DNA from: Gaiellales bacterium
GTDB taxonomy: Bacteria; Actinomycetota; Thermoleophilia; RBG-16-64-13
Length of the DNA: 64,000 bases
Direction: 5' to 3'
NCBI GenBank assembly: GCA_012719395.1
Contig: JAAYAL010000045.1
Span: 1 to 64,000, forward strand
Below, piece after piece: positions 43,040 through 54,981 of this stretch. Position 1 is the stretch's first letter. Each line of letters starts with the position of its first letter. The notes beneath the pieces were generated by a model, which made no database searches, had not been told where the DNA came from, and was given only the letters and a program-made list of their open reading frames with translations. Position numbers and translations under genes: made by a program.

Positions 43040-43801
43040 CTATCCTCGGTACTGGTCGTAGGTGGAGATGAGGAGGACGTCGATCACCATGGTGACCAGG
43101 GCCTCCACCAGCAGTTGGCTCAGGGGGAAGAGCAGGAAGATGGGGCCGCTTCCGGCGTAGTAGCGGTCGAAGAGCAGGGATACCAGATACCAGAGCAGCA
43201 GCGCCAGCAGCAGGACGGCGAGGCCGGGGCGCCAAGCCTTGCGGAGGAGCGCCATGCTGCGTGCGATGGCGCGCCATGGGGTCAGGCCTTCGAAGACCAG
43301 CACGTAGTCTCCGAACATGATGAGCGCGCTGAGCGGTATGAGAAGCCAGGACAGGATGGCGAAGGCGATGCCGTCTGGAGCCAGGCTGTAGGGAAGCAGG
43401 GTGAAGACGGCGTAGGTGGCCATGTAGAACAGCGTGAGGCGCAGGATCTCGCCTGCCGAGCGAGGGGCCAGCGGGTAGTGGGTGCCGGTGACCGCCCGGA
43501 AGAAGGGTGCGCGCACGGCCGCGGCCAGCACGCACACCGCCACGGCGGCCGCAACGGCCACGGCCAGAGGTACTCCCGGCGTGAGGATCCGGGCAAGATG
43601 CTCCTGGATGTAGGTCCAGCGAGTGAAGTTGGTGTGGAAGAAGGCGTTGAGGCCGAGACTGGGTTCCAGCGAGGAGTAGACGGCCAAGAAGGCCAGGGTG
43701 TTGAAGAGGCCGAGGGCAAAGGGGTAGAGGGCCAAGAACTGTTTCCGCCACAGCCTTCTCCACGCGTTGGCCAGAATCTCGCCTATTCCGTCACCTCCCA
43801 C
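43040..43801 (-). CDS. Multi-pass membrane protein of unknown function
   Basis: Two hundred and fifty-three residues with about six hydrophobic segments: FLALYPFALGLFNTLAFLAVY, a second run VPLAVAVAAAVAVCVLAAAV, then YMATYAVFTLLPYSLAP, ILSWLLIPLSALIMFGDYVL, PGLAVLLLALLLWYLVSLLF and a final one near VEALVTMVIDVLLI. Loop PWRAIARSMALLRKAWRPG is basic and likely cytoplasmic. The overall pattern resembles glycerophosphodiester-phosphodiesterase-like or DUF7544-type membrane domains, but I cannot name it firmly. GTG start; divergent from the carboxypeptidase gene. Confidence 0.65.
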   Translation of the reverse strand: MGGDGIGEILANAWRRLWRKQFLALYPFALGLFNTLAFLAVYSSLEPSLGLNAFFHTNFTRWTYIQEHLARILTPGVPLAVAVAAAVAVCVLAAAVRAPFFRAVTGTHYPLAPRSAGEILRLTLFYMATYAVFTLLPYSLAPDGIAFAILSWLLIPLSALIMFGDYVLVFEGLTPWRAIARSMALLRKAWRPGLAVLLLALLLWYLVSLLFDRYYAGSGPIFLLFPLSQLLVEALVTMVIDVLLISTYDQYRG

Positions 43802-43860
43802 CTAAAGTGCAGGGGGCGAAGTATAGCACCGGCCTTCCCGGCTCCATGTATACTCGCGGC

Positions 43861-45147
43861 ATGAGCCGGCGTTGGGTCTCAGGGGTCATGTCGCCGCCGT
43901 ATCGCGCGGTACTCATTCTGGTCTTTGCACTGCTGGTCCTGCCCGCGGCGTGGCTGGTTGCACCACCTGCAGTCGCGGTTGGCACCACCAGCACCGTGCT
44001 CCCCGCTCCTGCGGAGGCGGCAGGGGAAGCTGCGTACTCCGGAGAGGCGCAGGCCGCTCGGGTGGTGCTGCCGGATGCCCCCTCGGTGGGCGCCCCTGCT
44101 GCCATTCTCATCAATACGGATGACGGCCGGGTTCTGTTCGAGAAGAACGCCGATGTCCGCCGGGCAATGGCTTCCACCACCAAGATCATGACCGGGCTGC
44201 TGGGGCTGGAGCACTTGGACTATAAGGGCACCGTCACCGCCTCGCAGAACGCGTGCGACACCGGCGAGTCCGAGATGTGGCTGGAAGTGGGGGAAGTCGT
44301 TCCCGTGGAGCAGTTGCTGTACGGGCTCATGGTCATGAGTGGCAACGATGCCGCCACGTGCGTGGCTGAATCCGTGGCGGGAGACGTGGCTGCCTTCGTG
44401 GATATGATGAACAGGCGGGCGGAGCAGTTGGGGCTGACCAACACCCATTTCGCCAACCCGCATGGGTTGGACGCCGAGGGCCACTACGCCAGTGCGCGCG
44501 ACTTGGCTACGCTGGGTGCGTACGCCATGCAAAGCTCGGCATTTGCCGAGATGGTGGGGACTGCCTCCATCACCTTCGACTGGGCGGGGCACGCGGTGAA
44601 ACGGGAGATGGCAAACCACAACAAGCTGCTGGGCAGTGTGGCGTATGTCACCGGTATCAAGACCGGCTACACGGGTAACGCCGGGTACTGCTTGGTGGGC
44701 TCAGGCTCGCAGGACGGGGTCAATCTGGTGAGCGTGGTCATGGGTGCGATGACATCCCCTGCCTGCAACGAGGACACCACCAAGCTGCTGGAATATGGCT
44801 TCGCGCTCTACAAGAAGCAGACCCTGGTGGAGGCCGGGACGGTTCTGGCGGAAGTCCCCATTCCCTACGAGGTGGACCGCAGGCTGCAGCTGGTGGCGGA
44901 TGAGCCCCTGGTGCGCACGCTCCACCTGGAGGAGACGGTCTCGCAGACCGTGGAGTACCCTGAGATGGCTCCACTGCCGGTGAAAGCGGGTCAGGCGTTG
45001 GGGAAGGTGGTCTGCATGGTCGAAGACAAGGTGGTGGGTGAGGTGAGCCTGGTGGCGGCCACGACGTTGGCCAGGCCCACTCTGAACGACAAGCTCTCGT
45101 ACTACTGGGCCCGCTTCAGTGGCTGGTTGCAGAGCCTGGTCTCCTAA
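43861..45147 (+). CDS. D-alanyl-D-alanine carboxypeptidase (DacA/PBP5-type)
   Basis: Trims the terminal D-Ala of peptidoglycan stem peptides. After a signal region (AVLILVFALLVLPAAWLVAPP) and linker come the serine-protease-like motifs: nucleophile in ASTTKIM, SGN in MSGNDAA, and KTG in GIKTGYTGNAGYC. A C-terminal PBP5-type beta domain and a last amphipathic helix (WARFSGWLQSLV) probably hold it on the membrane. Length 428 from the ATG at 43861; an ATG at 43888 is nearly as good. It ends three bases before the sugar kinase. Confidence 0.92.
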   Translation: MSRRWVSGVMSPPYRAVLILVFALLVLPAAWLVAPPAVAVGTTSTVLPAPAEAAGEAAYSGEAQAARVVLPDAPSVGAPAAILINTDDGRVLFEKNADVRRAMASTTKIMTGLLGLEHLDYKGTVTASQNACDTGESEMWLEVGEVVPVEQLLYGLMVMSGNDAATCVAESVAGDVAAFVDMMNRRAEQLGLTNTHFANPHGLDAEGHYASARDLATLGAYAMQSSAFAEMVGTASITFDWAGHAVKREMANHNKLLGSVAYVTGIKTGYTGNAGYCLVGSGSQDGVNLVSVVMGAMTSPACNEDTTKLLEYGFALYKKQTLVEAGTVLAEVPIPYEVDRRLQLVADEPLVRTLHLEETVSQTVEYPEMAPLPVKAGQALGKVVCMVEDKVVGEVSLVAATTLARPTLNDKLSYYWARFSGWLQSLVS

Positions 45148-45150
45148 CGG

Positions 45151-46098
45151 ATGATCCTCACCGTCACCCTTAACCCCGCCGTCGACCGTACCCTTGAGGT
45201 TCCCAACTTCGAGATCGGCTTCAGGCATCGCGCCGGCGAAACGGTCACGCTCCCGGGTGGCAAGGGCGTCAACGTGGCCCGGGTGGTGAAGACACTGGGG
45301 CAGCCGGTCATTGCCACCGGTTTTCTGGGCGGTCGCGCCGGGGAACGTGTGCTGCTGGACTTGGAGCACGAGGACATTCTCTGCGATTTTGTCCGCATCA
45401 GCAGCGAGACGCGCACCTCAACCGCCGTGCTGGATCCTACTGCCGGTACCACCACGGAGATCAACGAGTACGGGCCGGAGGTCACGTCGCACGAACTGGA
45501 GCTTCTGTTGGAGAAGCTGGTGTATCTGAGCCGGGCGGCCAGCGTCATGGTGGTGGCAGGCAGCATCCCGCGCGGGCTGGACCCATCCATCTACGCCCGG
45601 CTGGTGGGCAGGCTCAAGCGTCCCGGGGCCACCGTGGTGCTGGACACGTACGGGGAGCCGTTGCGCCAGGGCGTCAAGAGCGCGCCCAACATGCTGTTCC
45701 TCAATCAGTATGAGACTGAGACCCTCATCGGTCATGAGTTCGGTGGTGAGGAGGAGTTTGTGGCCGCTGCGGCCACCCTGCGCAGGCTGGGCGCGGGGGC
45801 GGCGGTGGTGCACGGTCTGGAGATGTGCGTGGCGCAGATACCCGCGAACGGTCAGGTGACCACGCTGGTGGCCCGACCGCCACACGTGGATGTGGTATCC
45901 GCCGTGGGCTCGGGCGATTCGTTGCTGGGCGGCTTTGTCGCGCGCATGATGGAAGGCTACCCGCCGGCAGATTGCCTTCGTTTTGGTGTGGGTTGCGGGT
46001 TGGCCAACGCCGGGAGCTACGGGGCGGGGCTTTTCGCGCCCGAGGAGGCGGAACGGTATGCAGAGCACGTCGAGGTGAAGGAGCGTACGCAGGGATGA
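45151..46098 (+). CDS. PfkB-family sugar kinase, 1-phosphofructokinase-like
   Basis: Begins [20 protein letters not shown], the classic 1-phosphofructokinase/tagatose-6-phosphate kinase start, with [26 protein letters not shown] and the ATP/catalytic motif [14 protein letters not shown]. Length 315. It phosphorylates fructose-1-phosphate or a related hexose phosphate; no PTS gene is next to it, so the substrate is open. Stop overlaps the guaA ATG. Confidence 0.9.
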   Translation: MILTVTLNPAVDRTLEVPNFEIGFRHRAGETVTLPGGKGVNVARVVKTLGQPVIATGFLGGRAGERVLLDLEHEDILCDFVRISSETRTSTAVLDPTAGTTTEINEYGPEVTSHELELLLEKLVYLSRAASVMVVAGSIPRGLDPSIYARLVGRLKRPGATVVLDTYGEPLRQGVKSAPNMLFLNQYETETLIGHEFGGEEEFVAAAATLRRLGAGAAVVHGLEMCVAQIPANGQVTTLVARPPHVDVVSAVGSGDSLLGGFVARMMEGYPPADCLRFGVGCGLANAGSYGAGLFAPEEAERYAEHVEVKERTQG

Positions 46099-47642
46099 TG
46101 GCGCGGCATGAAGGGCTGCAGCGGGTTCTGGTCATGGATTTCGGCGCTCAGTACGGGCAACTGATTGCCCGCCGCGTGCGCGAATGCCGTGTTTACTCGG
46201 AGATCGTGCCGTATGACATCCCCTTGGAGGAGATTCGGGCGCTTCACCCGGCCGGCATTATCCTGTCCGGCGGGCCGCGCAGCGTCAATGAACCGGGGGC
46301 GCCACGTGTGGATGCGGCCATCCTGGGCCTGGGCGTTCCCATCCTGGGCATCTGCTACGGGCTGCAACTGCTGGTGGAGATGAGCGGGGGCGTGGTGGCC
46401 AAGGCGGACCTCTCGGAGTACGGGGGCACCTCCTTCTTCACAGAGGGAGAATCGGAACTCTTCCACGATCTGCCCGTGGAGCAGACGGGCTGGATGAGTC
46501 ACGGGGACTCGGTGTTGCAGGTACCTGCCGGTTTCCGGGTGACTGCCCGCAGCCAGCATCTGCCCGTGGCCGCAATCGAGAATCGGGAGAAGCGGTTCTA
46601 CGGAGTCCAGTTCCACCCTGAAGTCCGCCACACGAAGTATGGGCAGGACATCCTCAAGAACTTCCTCTACCGCGTGTGCGACCTGGCTCCCACCTGGACC
46701 CCGGTTTCCATCATTGAGGACCAGATGGAACGCATTCGCAAACAAGTAGGGGGCAGCAAGGTCATCTGCGGGCTGTCCGGTGGTGTGGATTCCGCCGTGG
46801 CCGCCCTGCTGGTGTACCGGGCGGTGGGGGACCAACTCACCTGCATCTTCGTGGACCACGGGCTCATGCGCAAAGGCGAGGCGGAAGAGGTGGAGAAATC
46901 GTTTCGCGACCACTTCCACGTGCCATTGGTGCACGTCAAGGCGCAGCGCCGCTTCCTGGACAAGCTGCACGGTGTCACGGAGCCCGAAGAGAAGCGCAAG
47001 ATAATCGGCAACGAGTTCATCCGCACCTTCGAGGAGGAGGCGGCCAAGCTGGGCGACTGCCCCTTCCTGGTGCAGGGCACGCTGTACCCGGATGTGATCG
47101 AATCGGGCACCAAGACGGCGGCGGTCATCAAGTCTCATCACAATGTGGGTGGGCTGCCGGAGGATATGACGTTTGCCCTGGTGGAGCCGCTGCGCCAGTT
47201 GTTCAAGGACGAGGTGCGGGCCGTGGGCGAGGAACTGGGATTGCCGGAGGCCATGGTGTGGCGCCAGCCCTTCCCCGGCCCCGGGCTGGCCATCCGCATC
47301 GTGGGTGAGGTGACGGAAGAACGCCTGGAGTTGCTGCGCGAGGCAGACGCCATCCTGCTGGATGAGATCCGCCGTGCCGGCCTCTACCGCCAGATCTGGC
47401 AGTGCTTCGCTGTGCTTGCTGCCATCCGCAGCGTAGGCGTCATGGGAGACGAGCGCACGTACGCGTATCCGGTCATCATCCGCGCCGTCACCTCGGACGA
47501 CGCCATGACCGCCGACTGGGCGCGTCTGCCCTATGACGTGCTGGAGCGCATCTCCACGCGCATCATCAATGAGGTGAAGGGGATCAACCGAGTGGCGCTG
47601 GATATCTCCAGCAAACCGCCGTCCACCATTGAATGGGAGTAA
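46095..47642 (+). CDS. guaA: GMP synthase (glutamine-hydrolysing)
   Basis: Converts XMP to GMP. N-terminal class I amidotransferase domain with [19 protein letters not shown], nucleophile Cys in [10 protein letters not shown] and FHPEV; central PP-loop ATP pyrophosphatase domain with [13 protein letters not shown]-terminal dimerisation domain ending KPPSTIEWE. Length 515. ATG at 46095 overlaps the kinase stop; a second ATG follows. Nine bases before rsfS. Confidence 0.97.
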   Translation: MMARHEGLQRVLVMDFGAQYGQLIARRVRECRVYSEIVPYDIPLEEIRALHPAGIILSGGPRSVNEPGAPRVDAAILGLGVPILGICYGLQLLVEMSGGVVAKADLSEYGGTSFFTEGESELFHDLPVEQTGWMSHGDSVLQVPAGFRVTARSQHLPVAAIENREKRFYGVQFHPEVRHTKYGQDILKNFLYRVCDLAPTWTPVSIIEDQMERIRKQVGGSKVICGLSGGVDSAVAALLVYRAVGDQLTCIFVDHGLMRKGEAEEVEKSFRDHFHVPLVHVKAQRRFLDKLHGVTEPEEKRKIIGNEFIRTFEEEAAKLGDCPFLVQGTLYPDVIESGTKTAAVIKSHHNVGGLPEDMTFALVEPLRQLFKDEVRAVGEELGLPEAMVWRQPFPGPGLAIRIVGEVTEERLELLREADAILLDEIRRAGLYRQIWQCFAVLAAIRSVGVMGDERTYAYPVIIRAVTSDDAMTADWARLPYDVLERISTRIINEVKGINRVALDISSKPPSTIEWE

Positions 47643-47650
47643 GAGCAGGT

Positions 47651-48133
47651 ATGCAGGAACACAACGCAGAGCGCCTCATGCCGGAGCCGCCGGAGCGGGT
47701 GCGTCAGCCGGCGGACGCGGACCAGCAGGAGGAGATCCATCGCCGGGCGCTGCTGGCGGCGGCCATTGCTGCGGACCTGAAGGCGGAGGACATCCGCGTG
47801 CTGGACATGCGCTCCCTGGTCTCCTACACGGACTTCCTGGTGGTCTGTACCGGGCGCTCTACCAGGCAAACGCGTCGCATCTCGGAGGAGATAGGGCTGC
47901 GGCTCAAACGCGAGCTACGCCTGTTGCCTTTGGGTGTGCAGGGTGACAGGGCGAGTGAGTGGATCCTCATGGACTACCTGGACTTTATCGTGCACATCTT
48001 CACGCCTGAGACTCGCGACTTCTACCGGCTGGACGTCATGTGGAAAGAGGCTCCAGCGGAGACGGTGGGCGCCGCGGGCGTGGTGGCCGTGGAGCGGACG
48101 TCGTCGGCTGCGGTGGAGGAGGAATCCGACTGA
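47651..48133 (+). CDS. rsfS: Ribosomal silencing factor RsfS
   Basis: Binds L14 of the 50S subunit and prevents subunit joining in poor nutrition. The 160-residue protein has AEDIRVLDMRSLVSYTDFLVVCTGRSTRQTRRI and DYLDFIVHIFTPETRDFYRLDVMW, matching the family, with an additional ~35-residue hydrophilic N-terminus and a ~30-residue C-terminal tail. I used the ATG at 47651; an upstream start at 47633 overlaps guaA. Confidence 0.92.
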   Translation: MQEHNAERLMPEPPERVRQPADADQQEEIHRRALLAAAIAADLKAEDIRVLDMRSLVSYTDFLVVCTGRSTRQTRRISEEIGLRLKRELRLLPLGVQGDRASEWILMDYLDFIVHIFTPETRDFYRLDVMWKEAPAETVGAAGVVAVERTSSAAVEEESD

Positions 48134-48143
48134 GGCGGATTCC

Positions 48144-48172
48144 TTGCAGGCGGGGAGGGCACTGGGTATAAT
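48144..48172 (+). promoter_or_regulatory. Promoter of tRNA-Ala
   Basis: TTGCAG (48144-48149), a 17-base spacer and TATAAT (48167-48172). The predicted start is about ten bases before the mature tRNA. Confidence 0.8.
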
Positions 48173-48188
48173 CCCTCCCCGGCCTCGT

Positions 48189-48264
48189 GGGGGTATAGCT
48201 CAGCTGGGAGAGCGCGACGCTGGCAGCGTTGAGGCCAGGGGTTCGAGTCCCCTTACCTCCACCA
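48189..48264 (+). tRNA. tRNA-Ala (anticodon GGC), CCA encoded
   Basis: A full cloverleaf folds by hand: acceptor GGGGGTA/TACCTCC (one G-T pair), D arm GCTC/GAGC, anticodon stem CGACG/CGTTG with loop CTGGCAG, variable AGGCC, T arm AGGGG/CCCCT with TTCGAGT, discriminator A and encoded CCA. Anticodon GGC (48220-48222 region) reads GCC alanine codons. Confidence 0.96.
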
Positions 48265-48282
48265 AATCTCTGAGTAGTAGAC

Positions 48283-48314
48283 AAGGACCCGGTTTTTGAC
48301 CGGGTCCTTTCTCT
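48283..48314 (+). terminator. Intrinsic terminator after tRNA-Ala
   Basis: AAGGACCCGG pairs with CCGGGTCCTT around TTTTTGA (10-bp stem), followed by a short T/C run. It begins 18 bases after the tRNA. Confidence 0.85.
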
Positions 48315-48553
48315 GTCGCCCTTCCTGCCGTCGTGTCCTGGAGCGAGGTGACAGGAGTTCAGGTCATCACCAGGGTGATTCGCGTACTGTGCGCCTGGGA
48401 GCCCGCTCGGCTCGCACTGTGAGGGGGCACTCTTCTAGGCTAAATTGCATAAACTGTCTCTTGCTCATCCCGCACTGCCGGGTCTGGGTCTCGCCGGCCA
48501 GTGTGGGGACCAGGTCAAGACGTGGGCCATCTACCGGAGGAGGGATACCTTCC

Positions 48554-49126
48554 ATGAGTGTCAAGGGGACCAAGACCGAAGTGAACCTGCTGAAGGCGTT
48601 CGCCGGCGAGAGCCAAGCGCGCAACCGCTACATCTACTTCGCCAGCGTGGCCAAGAAGGCCGGCTACGAGCAGATCGCCGCCATCTTCGAGGAAACCGCG
48701 GCCAACGAGAAGGAGCACGCCGAGGTCTTCTTCAAGTACCTGGAGGGCGGCCCGGCGGAGATCACGGCCACATATCCCGCGGGGAAGATCGGCGACACGG
48801 CTGAGAACCTGCTGGCGGCTGCTGACGGCGAGAAGGAGGAGTGGAGCGAGCTCTATCCGGACTTCGCCGAGGTGGCGGAGAAGGAGGGCTTCAAGGAGGT
48901 GGCTGAATCCTTCCGGGAGATCGCCGAGGTGGAGGAAGAGCACGAGAAGCGGTACCGCAAGCTGCTGGACAACGTAAAGAACGGCCGCGTCTTCCAGCGC
49001 GACAAGAAGGTCAAGTGGCACTGCCGCAACTGCGGCTACATTCACGAGGGAACCGTGGCTCCGGAGATCTGCCCGGCCTGCAAGCACGCGCAGGCCTACT
49101 ACGAGTTGTGGTGCGAAATGTACTGA
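48554..49126 (+). CDS. Rubrerythrin
   Basis: Non-haem iron peroxidase that reduces H2O2 in anaerobes. The 190-residue protein has an N-terminal four-helix diiron domain ([54 protein letters not shown]-x-x-H and E-x-x-E-H ligands) and a C-terminal rubredoxin-like iron site [10 protein letters not shown]...CPACKH. ATG at 48554 preceded by GGAGGAGGG at ten bases. It stands alone behind the tRNA terminator, with its own hairpin after it, and fits an oxygen-sensitive lifestyle. Confidence 0.96.
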   Translation: MSVKGTKTEVNLLKAFAGESQARNRYIYFASVAKKAGYEQIAAIFEETAANEKEHAEVFFKYLEGGPAEITATYPAGKIGDTAENLLAAADGEKEEWSELYPDFAEVAEKEGFKEVAESFREIAEVEEEHEKRYRKLLDNVKNGRVFQRDKKVKWHCRNCGYIHEGTVAPEICPACKHAQAYYELWCEMY

Positions 49127-49148
49127 GCCGGTCGCCGGATCGGATGTG

Positions 49149-49181
49149 GCGAGGGGGCCGCGCGTTGCGCGGCCCCCTCGC
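49149..49181 (+). terminator. Terminator-like hairpin after rubrerythrin
   Basis: Perfect 15-bp GC stem (49149-49163 with 49167-49181) around GTT, 23 bases after the stop codon. No T-run follows. Confidence 0.7.
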
Positions 49182-49324
49182 GCGTGTGAACACCCCTGAA
49201 GGTTCTCCATGGACCGTCGCGGGCGGCCGACACCGGGCGTCACGGCAGGGCGGCGCAAGTCGCCGGGCGCATTCTGTCGGCGTGGCGGGTTAGTATTGGA
49301 GGCATGCCGGGAGGGGAGTGGCAC

Positions 49325-49426
49325 ATGGACGAGTGGGAGCGGCAGAGGAAGGTGTGGTGGGTCGTACTGGGCGCGCTGGTGCTGCTCAGCATGGTGGTGA
49401 CCTTGGTGGCTAGGGTCCTGGGATAG
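49325..49426 (+). CDS. 33-residue single-pass membrane protein
   Basis: MDEWERQRKVW followed by a 20-residue helix (WVVLGALVLLSMVVTLVARVL) and stop. A strong ribosome-binding site GGGAGGGGAG lies nine bases before the ATG, which argues for real translation. No family recognised. It precedes the next gene by 20 bases and may be co-transcribed with it. Confidence 0.55.
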   Translation: MDEWERQRKVWWVVLGALVLLSMVVTLVARVLG

Positions 49427-49446
49427 CCAAGGCGCGTCCCCCCCTG

Positions 49447-50040
49447 ATGACGGATGAGGCCACTCTGTACTCCTCACCCGCCCCGGTCTCCTCACCACCC
49501 TCTGGGACGAAGAGCGCAGCGCTCGCCACCACGGCGGTTGCCGCCGTAATGATTGGGTGGCTGCTGGTGCTGTTCGTGCTGTCCGCTGCCACCACTGATG
49601 TGAACCAAGTGGCGGTGGGCGTGCCTCTGGAGGTGGGCAGCGGTGTCTACATCCGTCCGGAGGCAGGCTGGCGGGCGGCCTCAGAGGAGGAGGCGGCGGA
49701 GGAGATTTCCTTGGAAAGGAGCGGTACCCAGCTCACTCTGGAGGTGGGCGGCTTCAGGGGGAGCAGTTCTGAGTTGCTGGAACTCCGTCTGGGCCAGATT
49801 CGGGAAGAGGTGGAGATGCTCCGCCCACTCCAGCCGCGCCAGGTGGTGATGGGCGGCCACGCGGGCGGCCTGGCCGTAACGTTCTCTGCCACCACGGGCA
49901 ACGTGCTGCTGGACGGGGAGGTGGCGGTATTGGTGAGGGGAGAACTGGGTGTTATTGCCACCTCGGTGGCCACGGCCGGTGACCTGCAGGCCACACGGGC
50001 GGAGGTGGAACGCATGCTGGCCGGCATGGAAATCCCATGA
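49447..50040 (+). CDS. Membrane-anchored protein of unknown function
   Basis: One hundred and ninety-seven residues: a Ser/Pro/Thr-rich cytoplasmic start, one membrane helix (LATTAVAAVMIGWLLVLFVLSA), then an extracellular alpha/beta domain with GVPLEVGSGVYIRPEAGW and GGHAGGLAVTFSA. I do not recognise the family. ATGA overlap with the PrsW-like gene suggests it works with, or is a substrate of, that protease; this is inference. Confidence 0.65.
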   Translation: MTDEATLYSSPAPVSSPPSGTKSAALATTAVAAVMIGWLLVLFVLSAATTDVNQVAVGVPLEVGSGVYIRPEAGWRAASEEEAAEEISLERSGTQLTLEVGGFRGSSSELLELRLGQIREEVEMLRPLQPRQVVMGGHAGGLAVTFSATTGNVLLDGEVAVLVRGELGVIATSVATAGDLQATRAEVERMLAGMEIP

Positions 50041-51245
50041 TGGTGGAACCGTGGGGCTCGCGCCCGCCGGCCCTGCGCCTGGGACGATTGGCGGACTGGC
50101 GCCGTCAGGACTCCTTCTTCCAGCCACGCCGCGCGTCCTACTGGCTCTTCTTGGTGCTGCTTCTCGGCTCTTTCGCGTACACGTTGTTCGAGCAGGGGGT
50201 CTTTGCCACAGCGTACCCCAGGGCCTGGGTGCTCTCGCTTCTGCTCATGGCGGGGGTGGCACTGCCGGTCCTGTTGATCATCTATCGCTTGGACCGGTTT
50301 GAGCCGGAACCTCCCTCCATGGTGGCGGCGGCCTTCCTGTGGGGTGCGGTCATCTCCATCTTCTTCGCGTCCATCGCCAACGAACTTCTCTTCGGTTACC
50401 TGGGGAAGGTGGTGAGCCCCGCCACTCTCGAGTCGTGGGGGCCGGCGGTGGTGGCGCCCATCAACGAGGAGTTCTATAAAGGCATGGGCTTGCTGGTCCT
50501 ATACCTCATCGCCCCGCGCGAGTTCAACTCACTGATGGATGGAGTCGTGTACGGAGCGGTCATCGGCTTGGGATTCCAAGTGGTGGAGAACGTTCAGTAC
50601 TTCGTGCGCGCGGTGGACTTGGCCGGGGGACAGGACCAGATCTGGCCGGTGCTGGGGACCTTCTTCATCCGGGTGGTTGCGGTTGGGCTCTACAGCCACG
50701 TCTTGTTCACGGGTTTGGTGGGCGTGGGATTCGCCTACGCCGTCACCAGGGACTGGCGTCCCTGGTGGGTACGGCTGGGGGTGCTGACGGCGCTGGCCGG
50801 CCTGGCCTGGCTGGCGCACTTCGTGTGGAATTCCCCGCTGCTGGACTCGGTACTGGTGGAAGGAGGGGTGGCAGCCTTCATGGGCTACGCGGTGGTGAAG
50901 GGGCTTCCCTTCCTGGCGTTTCTGGTGGTGTTGGTGCTGGTGGCGCGCCGTCAGGAGACGCAGGCCTTCGGCTGGTTGGTGGCCACGGAAGTGGGAAGTG
51001 ACGTCCTCAGTGAGCGGGAACTGGCTATTCTGCGCTCCGGACGGCTGCGGAAAGCGGCTCGCCGGGCGGTGGCCCGCGCCAAAGGGCCGACGGCCGGCCG
51101 GCTCATGGACCGGCTGCAGCGAGAGCAGATCAGACTCGGGTTGCTGTCCGGCACCTCCGGCTGGGGTAACCCGGTATTGGAGCAGCAGCGAGAGAAGATC
51201 CGGGCCCTCCGTCGCCGGTTGGCCCATATACCGGTTCGCCTGTGA
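50037..51245 (+). CDS. PrsW-family intramembrane metalloprotease
   Basis: Multi-pass membrane protein of 402 residues. The PrsW signature is present: LDRFEPEP, then [11 protein letters not shown] (E-E-x-x-K), [11 protein letters not shown], and [15 protein letters not shown]. The first and last ~80 residues are cytoplasmic and basic. In Bacillus subtilis PrsW cleaves an anti-sigma factor; the membrane protein encoded just upstream is a candidate partner. ATG overlaps its stop. Confidence 0.87.
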   Translation: MMVEPWGSRPPALRLGRLADWRRQDSFFQPRRASYWLFLVLLLGSFAYTLFEQGVFATAYPRAWVLSLLLMAGVALPVLLIIYRLDRFEPEPPSMVAAAFLWGAVISIFFASIANELLFGYLGKVVSPATLESWGPAVVAPINEEFYKGMGLLVLYLIAPREFNSLMDGVVYGAVIGLGFQVVENVQYFVRAVDLAGGQDQIWPVLGTFFIRVVAVGLYSHVLFTGLVGVGFAYAVTRDWRPWWVRLGVLTALAGLAWLAHFVWNSPLLDSVLVEGGVAAFMGYAVVKGLPFLAFLVVLVLVARRQETQAFGWLVATEVGSDVLSERELAILRSGRLRKAARRAVARAKGPTAGRLMDRLQREQIRLGLLSGTSGWGNPVLEQQREKIRALRRRLAHIPVRL

Positions 51246-51261
51246 TGTCACCCCCAGGCTC

Positions 51262-51267
51262 TATAAT
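51262..51267 (+). promoter_or_regulatory. -10 box of uvrA, placed for leaderless mRNA
   Basis: Perfect TATAAT whose last base is four bases before the first uvrA ATG. Transcription would start at about 51272-51275, on the start codons themselves. No consensus -35 box is visible. Confidence 0.65.
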
Positions 51268-51271
51268 GTAG

Positions 51272-54138
<2,867 letters not shown>

Positions 54139-54142
<4 letters not shown>

Positions 54143-54981
54143 CGGAGGCAAACGCGGTGTCGTCGGAGGCGGGAGGAGTGACGGAGGCGTGTCGGGTCAA
54201 GCTGGCCCGGGTCAGGGCACTGCTGGTGGACCTGGAGGGGACGGTGCGGTTTGGAGGCACGCCCATCCCCGGCGCGGCCGAGGCGCTCAACCGCCTGCGG
54301 GCCGCCGGGTACAGTCTGTGCTTCACCACCAACATCGATTCCATGACGGCGAAGGACATCTGCCGGGGATTGACGGACATAGGGGTCCAGGCAGACCCCG
54401 CCGAGATCTTCACCCCCGTAGCGGCGTTGCGGCACTTCATGGCGCGAAATCCAGAACGCTCCTGGTTGTTTCTGCTGTCCAAGGACGTGCAGAGCGGGTT
54501 TGCTGCCCTCCAGGGTGCGGCTCAGGCGGCTGATTTCGTGGTAGTGGGGGACTTTCGGGATGAATTCAGCTACGAGCGTATCAACAGCGCGTATCGGCAA
54601 CTGATGAACGGCGCTCGCCTCGTGGCTTTGCAGCCGCAGCCCTTCTTCATGGGACCGGACGGCTACTATCTGGACACGGGAGCGATAGTGCACATGCTGG
54701 AATGGGCCTCGGGCAAGACGGCCATCGTGCTGGGCAAGCCCAGCCCGGATTACTACTTGACGGCGCTGGAGGGGCTGGGGCTCAGGCCGGGGGAAGCGCT
54801 GGCCATAGGGGACGATGTGGGCACGGATATCAAGGGCGCAGCCGCGGCAGGGTGCCCCTCGGTCCTGGTGCGCACCGGCAAGTTTGACGCGGGCAAGGTT
54901 GCGGCGTCTGCAGCCCAGCCTGATGTGATTGTGAACTCATTGGCCGAGGTGCCGGAGGTGCTGGCGGCATGCCGTATGTGA
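54139..54981 (+). CDS. HAD-superfamily phosphatase, HDHD2/NagD-like
   Basis: Motif I is [11 protein letters not shown] (D31-L-E33), motif II-like [11 protein letters not shown], motif III lysine in [11 protein letters not shown], motif [15 protein letters not shown]. The layout matches the HDHD2/NagD group with a C2 cap. E33 replaces the usual second aspartate that acts as acid/base; relatives such as HDHD2 also vary there, so activity may be weak or specialised. GTG overlaps the uvrA stop. Length 280. Confidence 0.85.
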
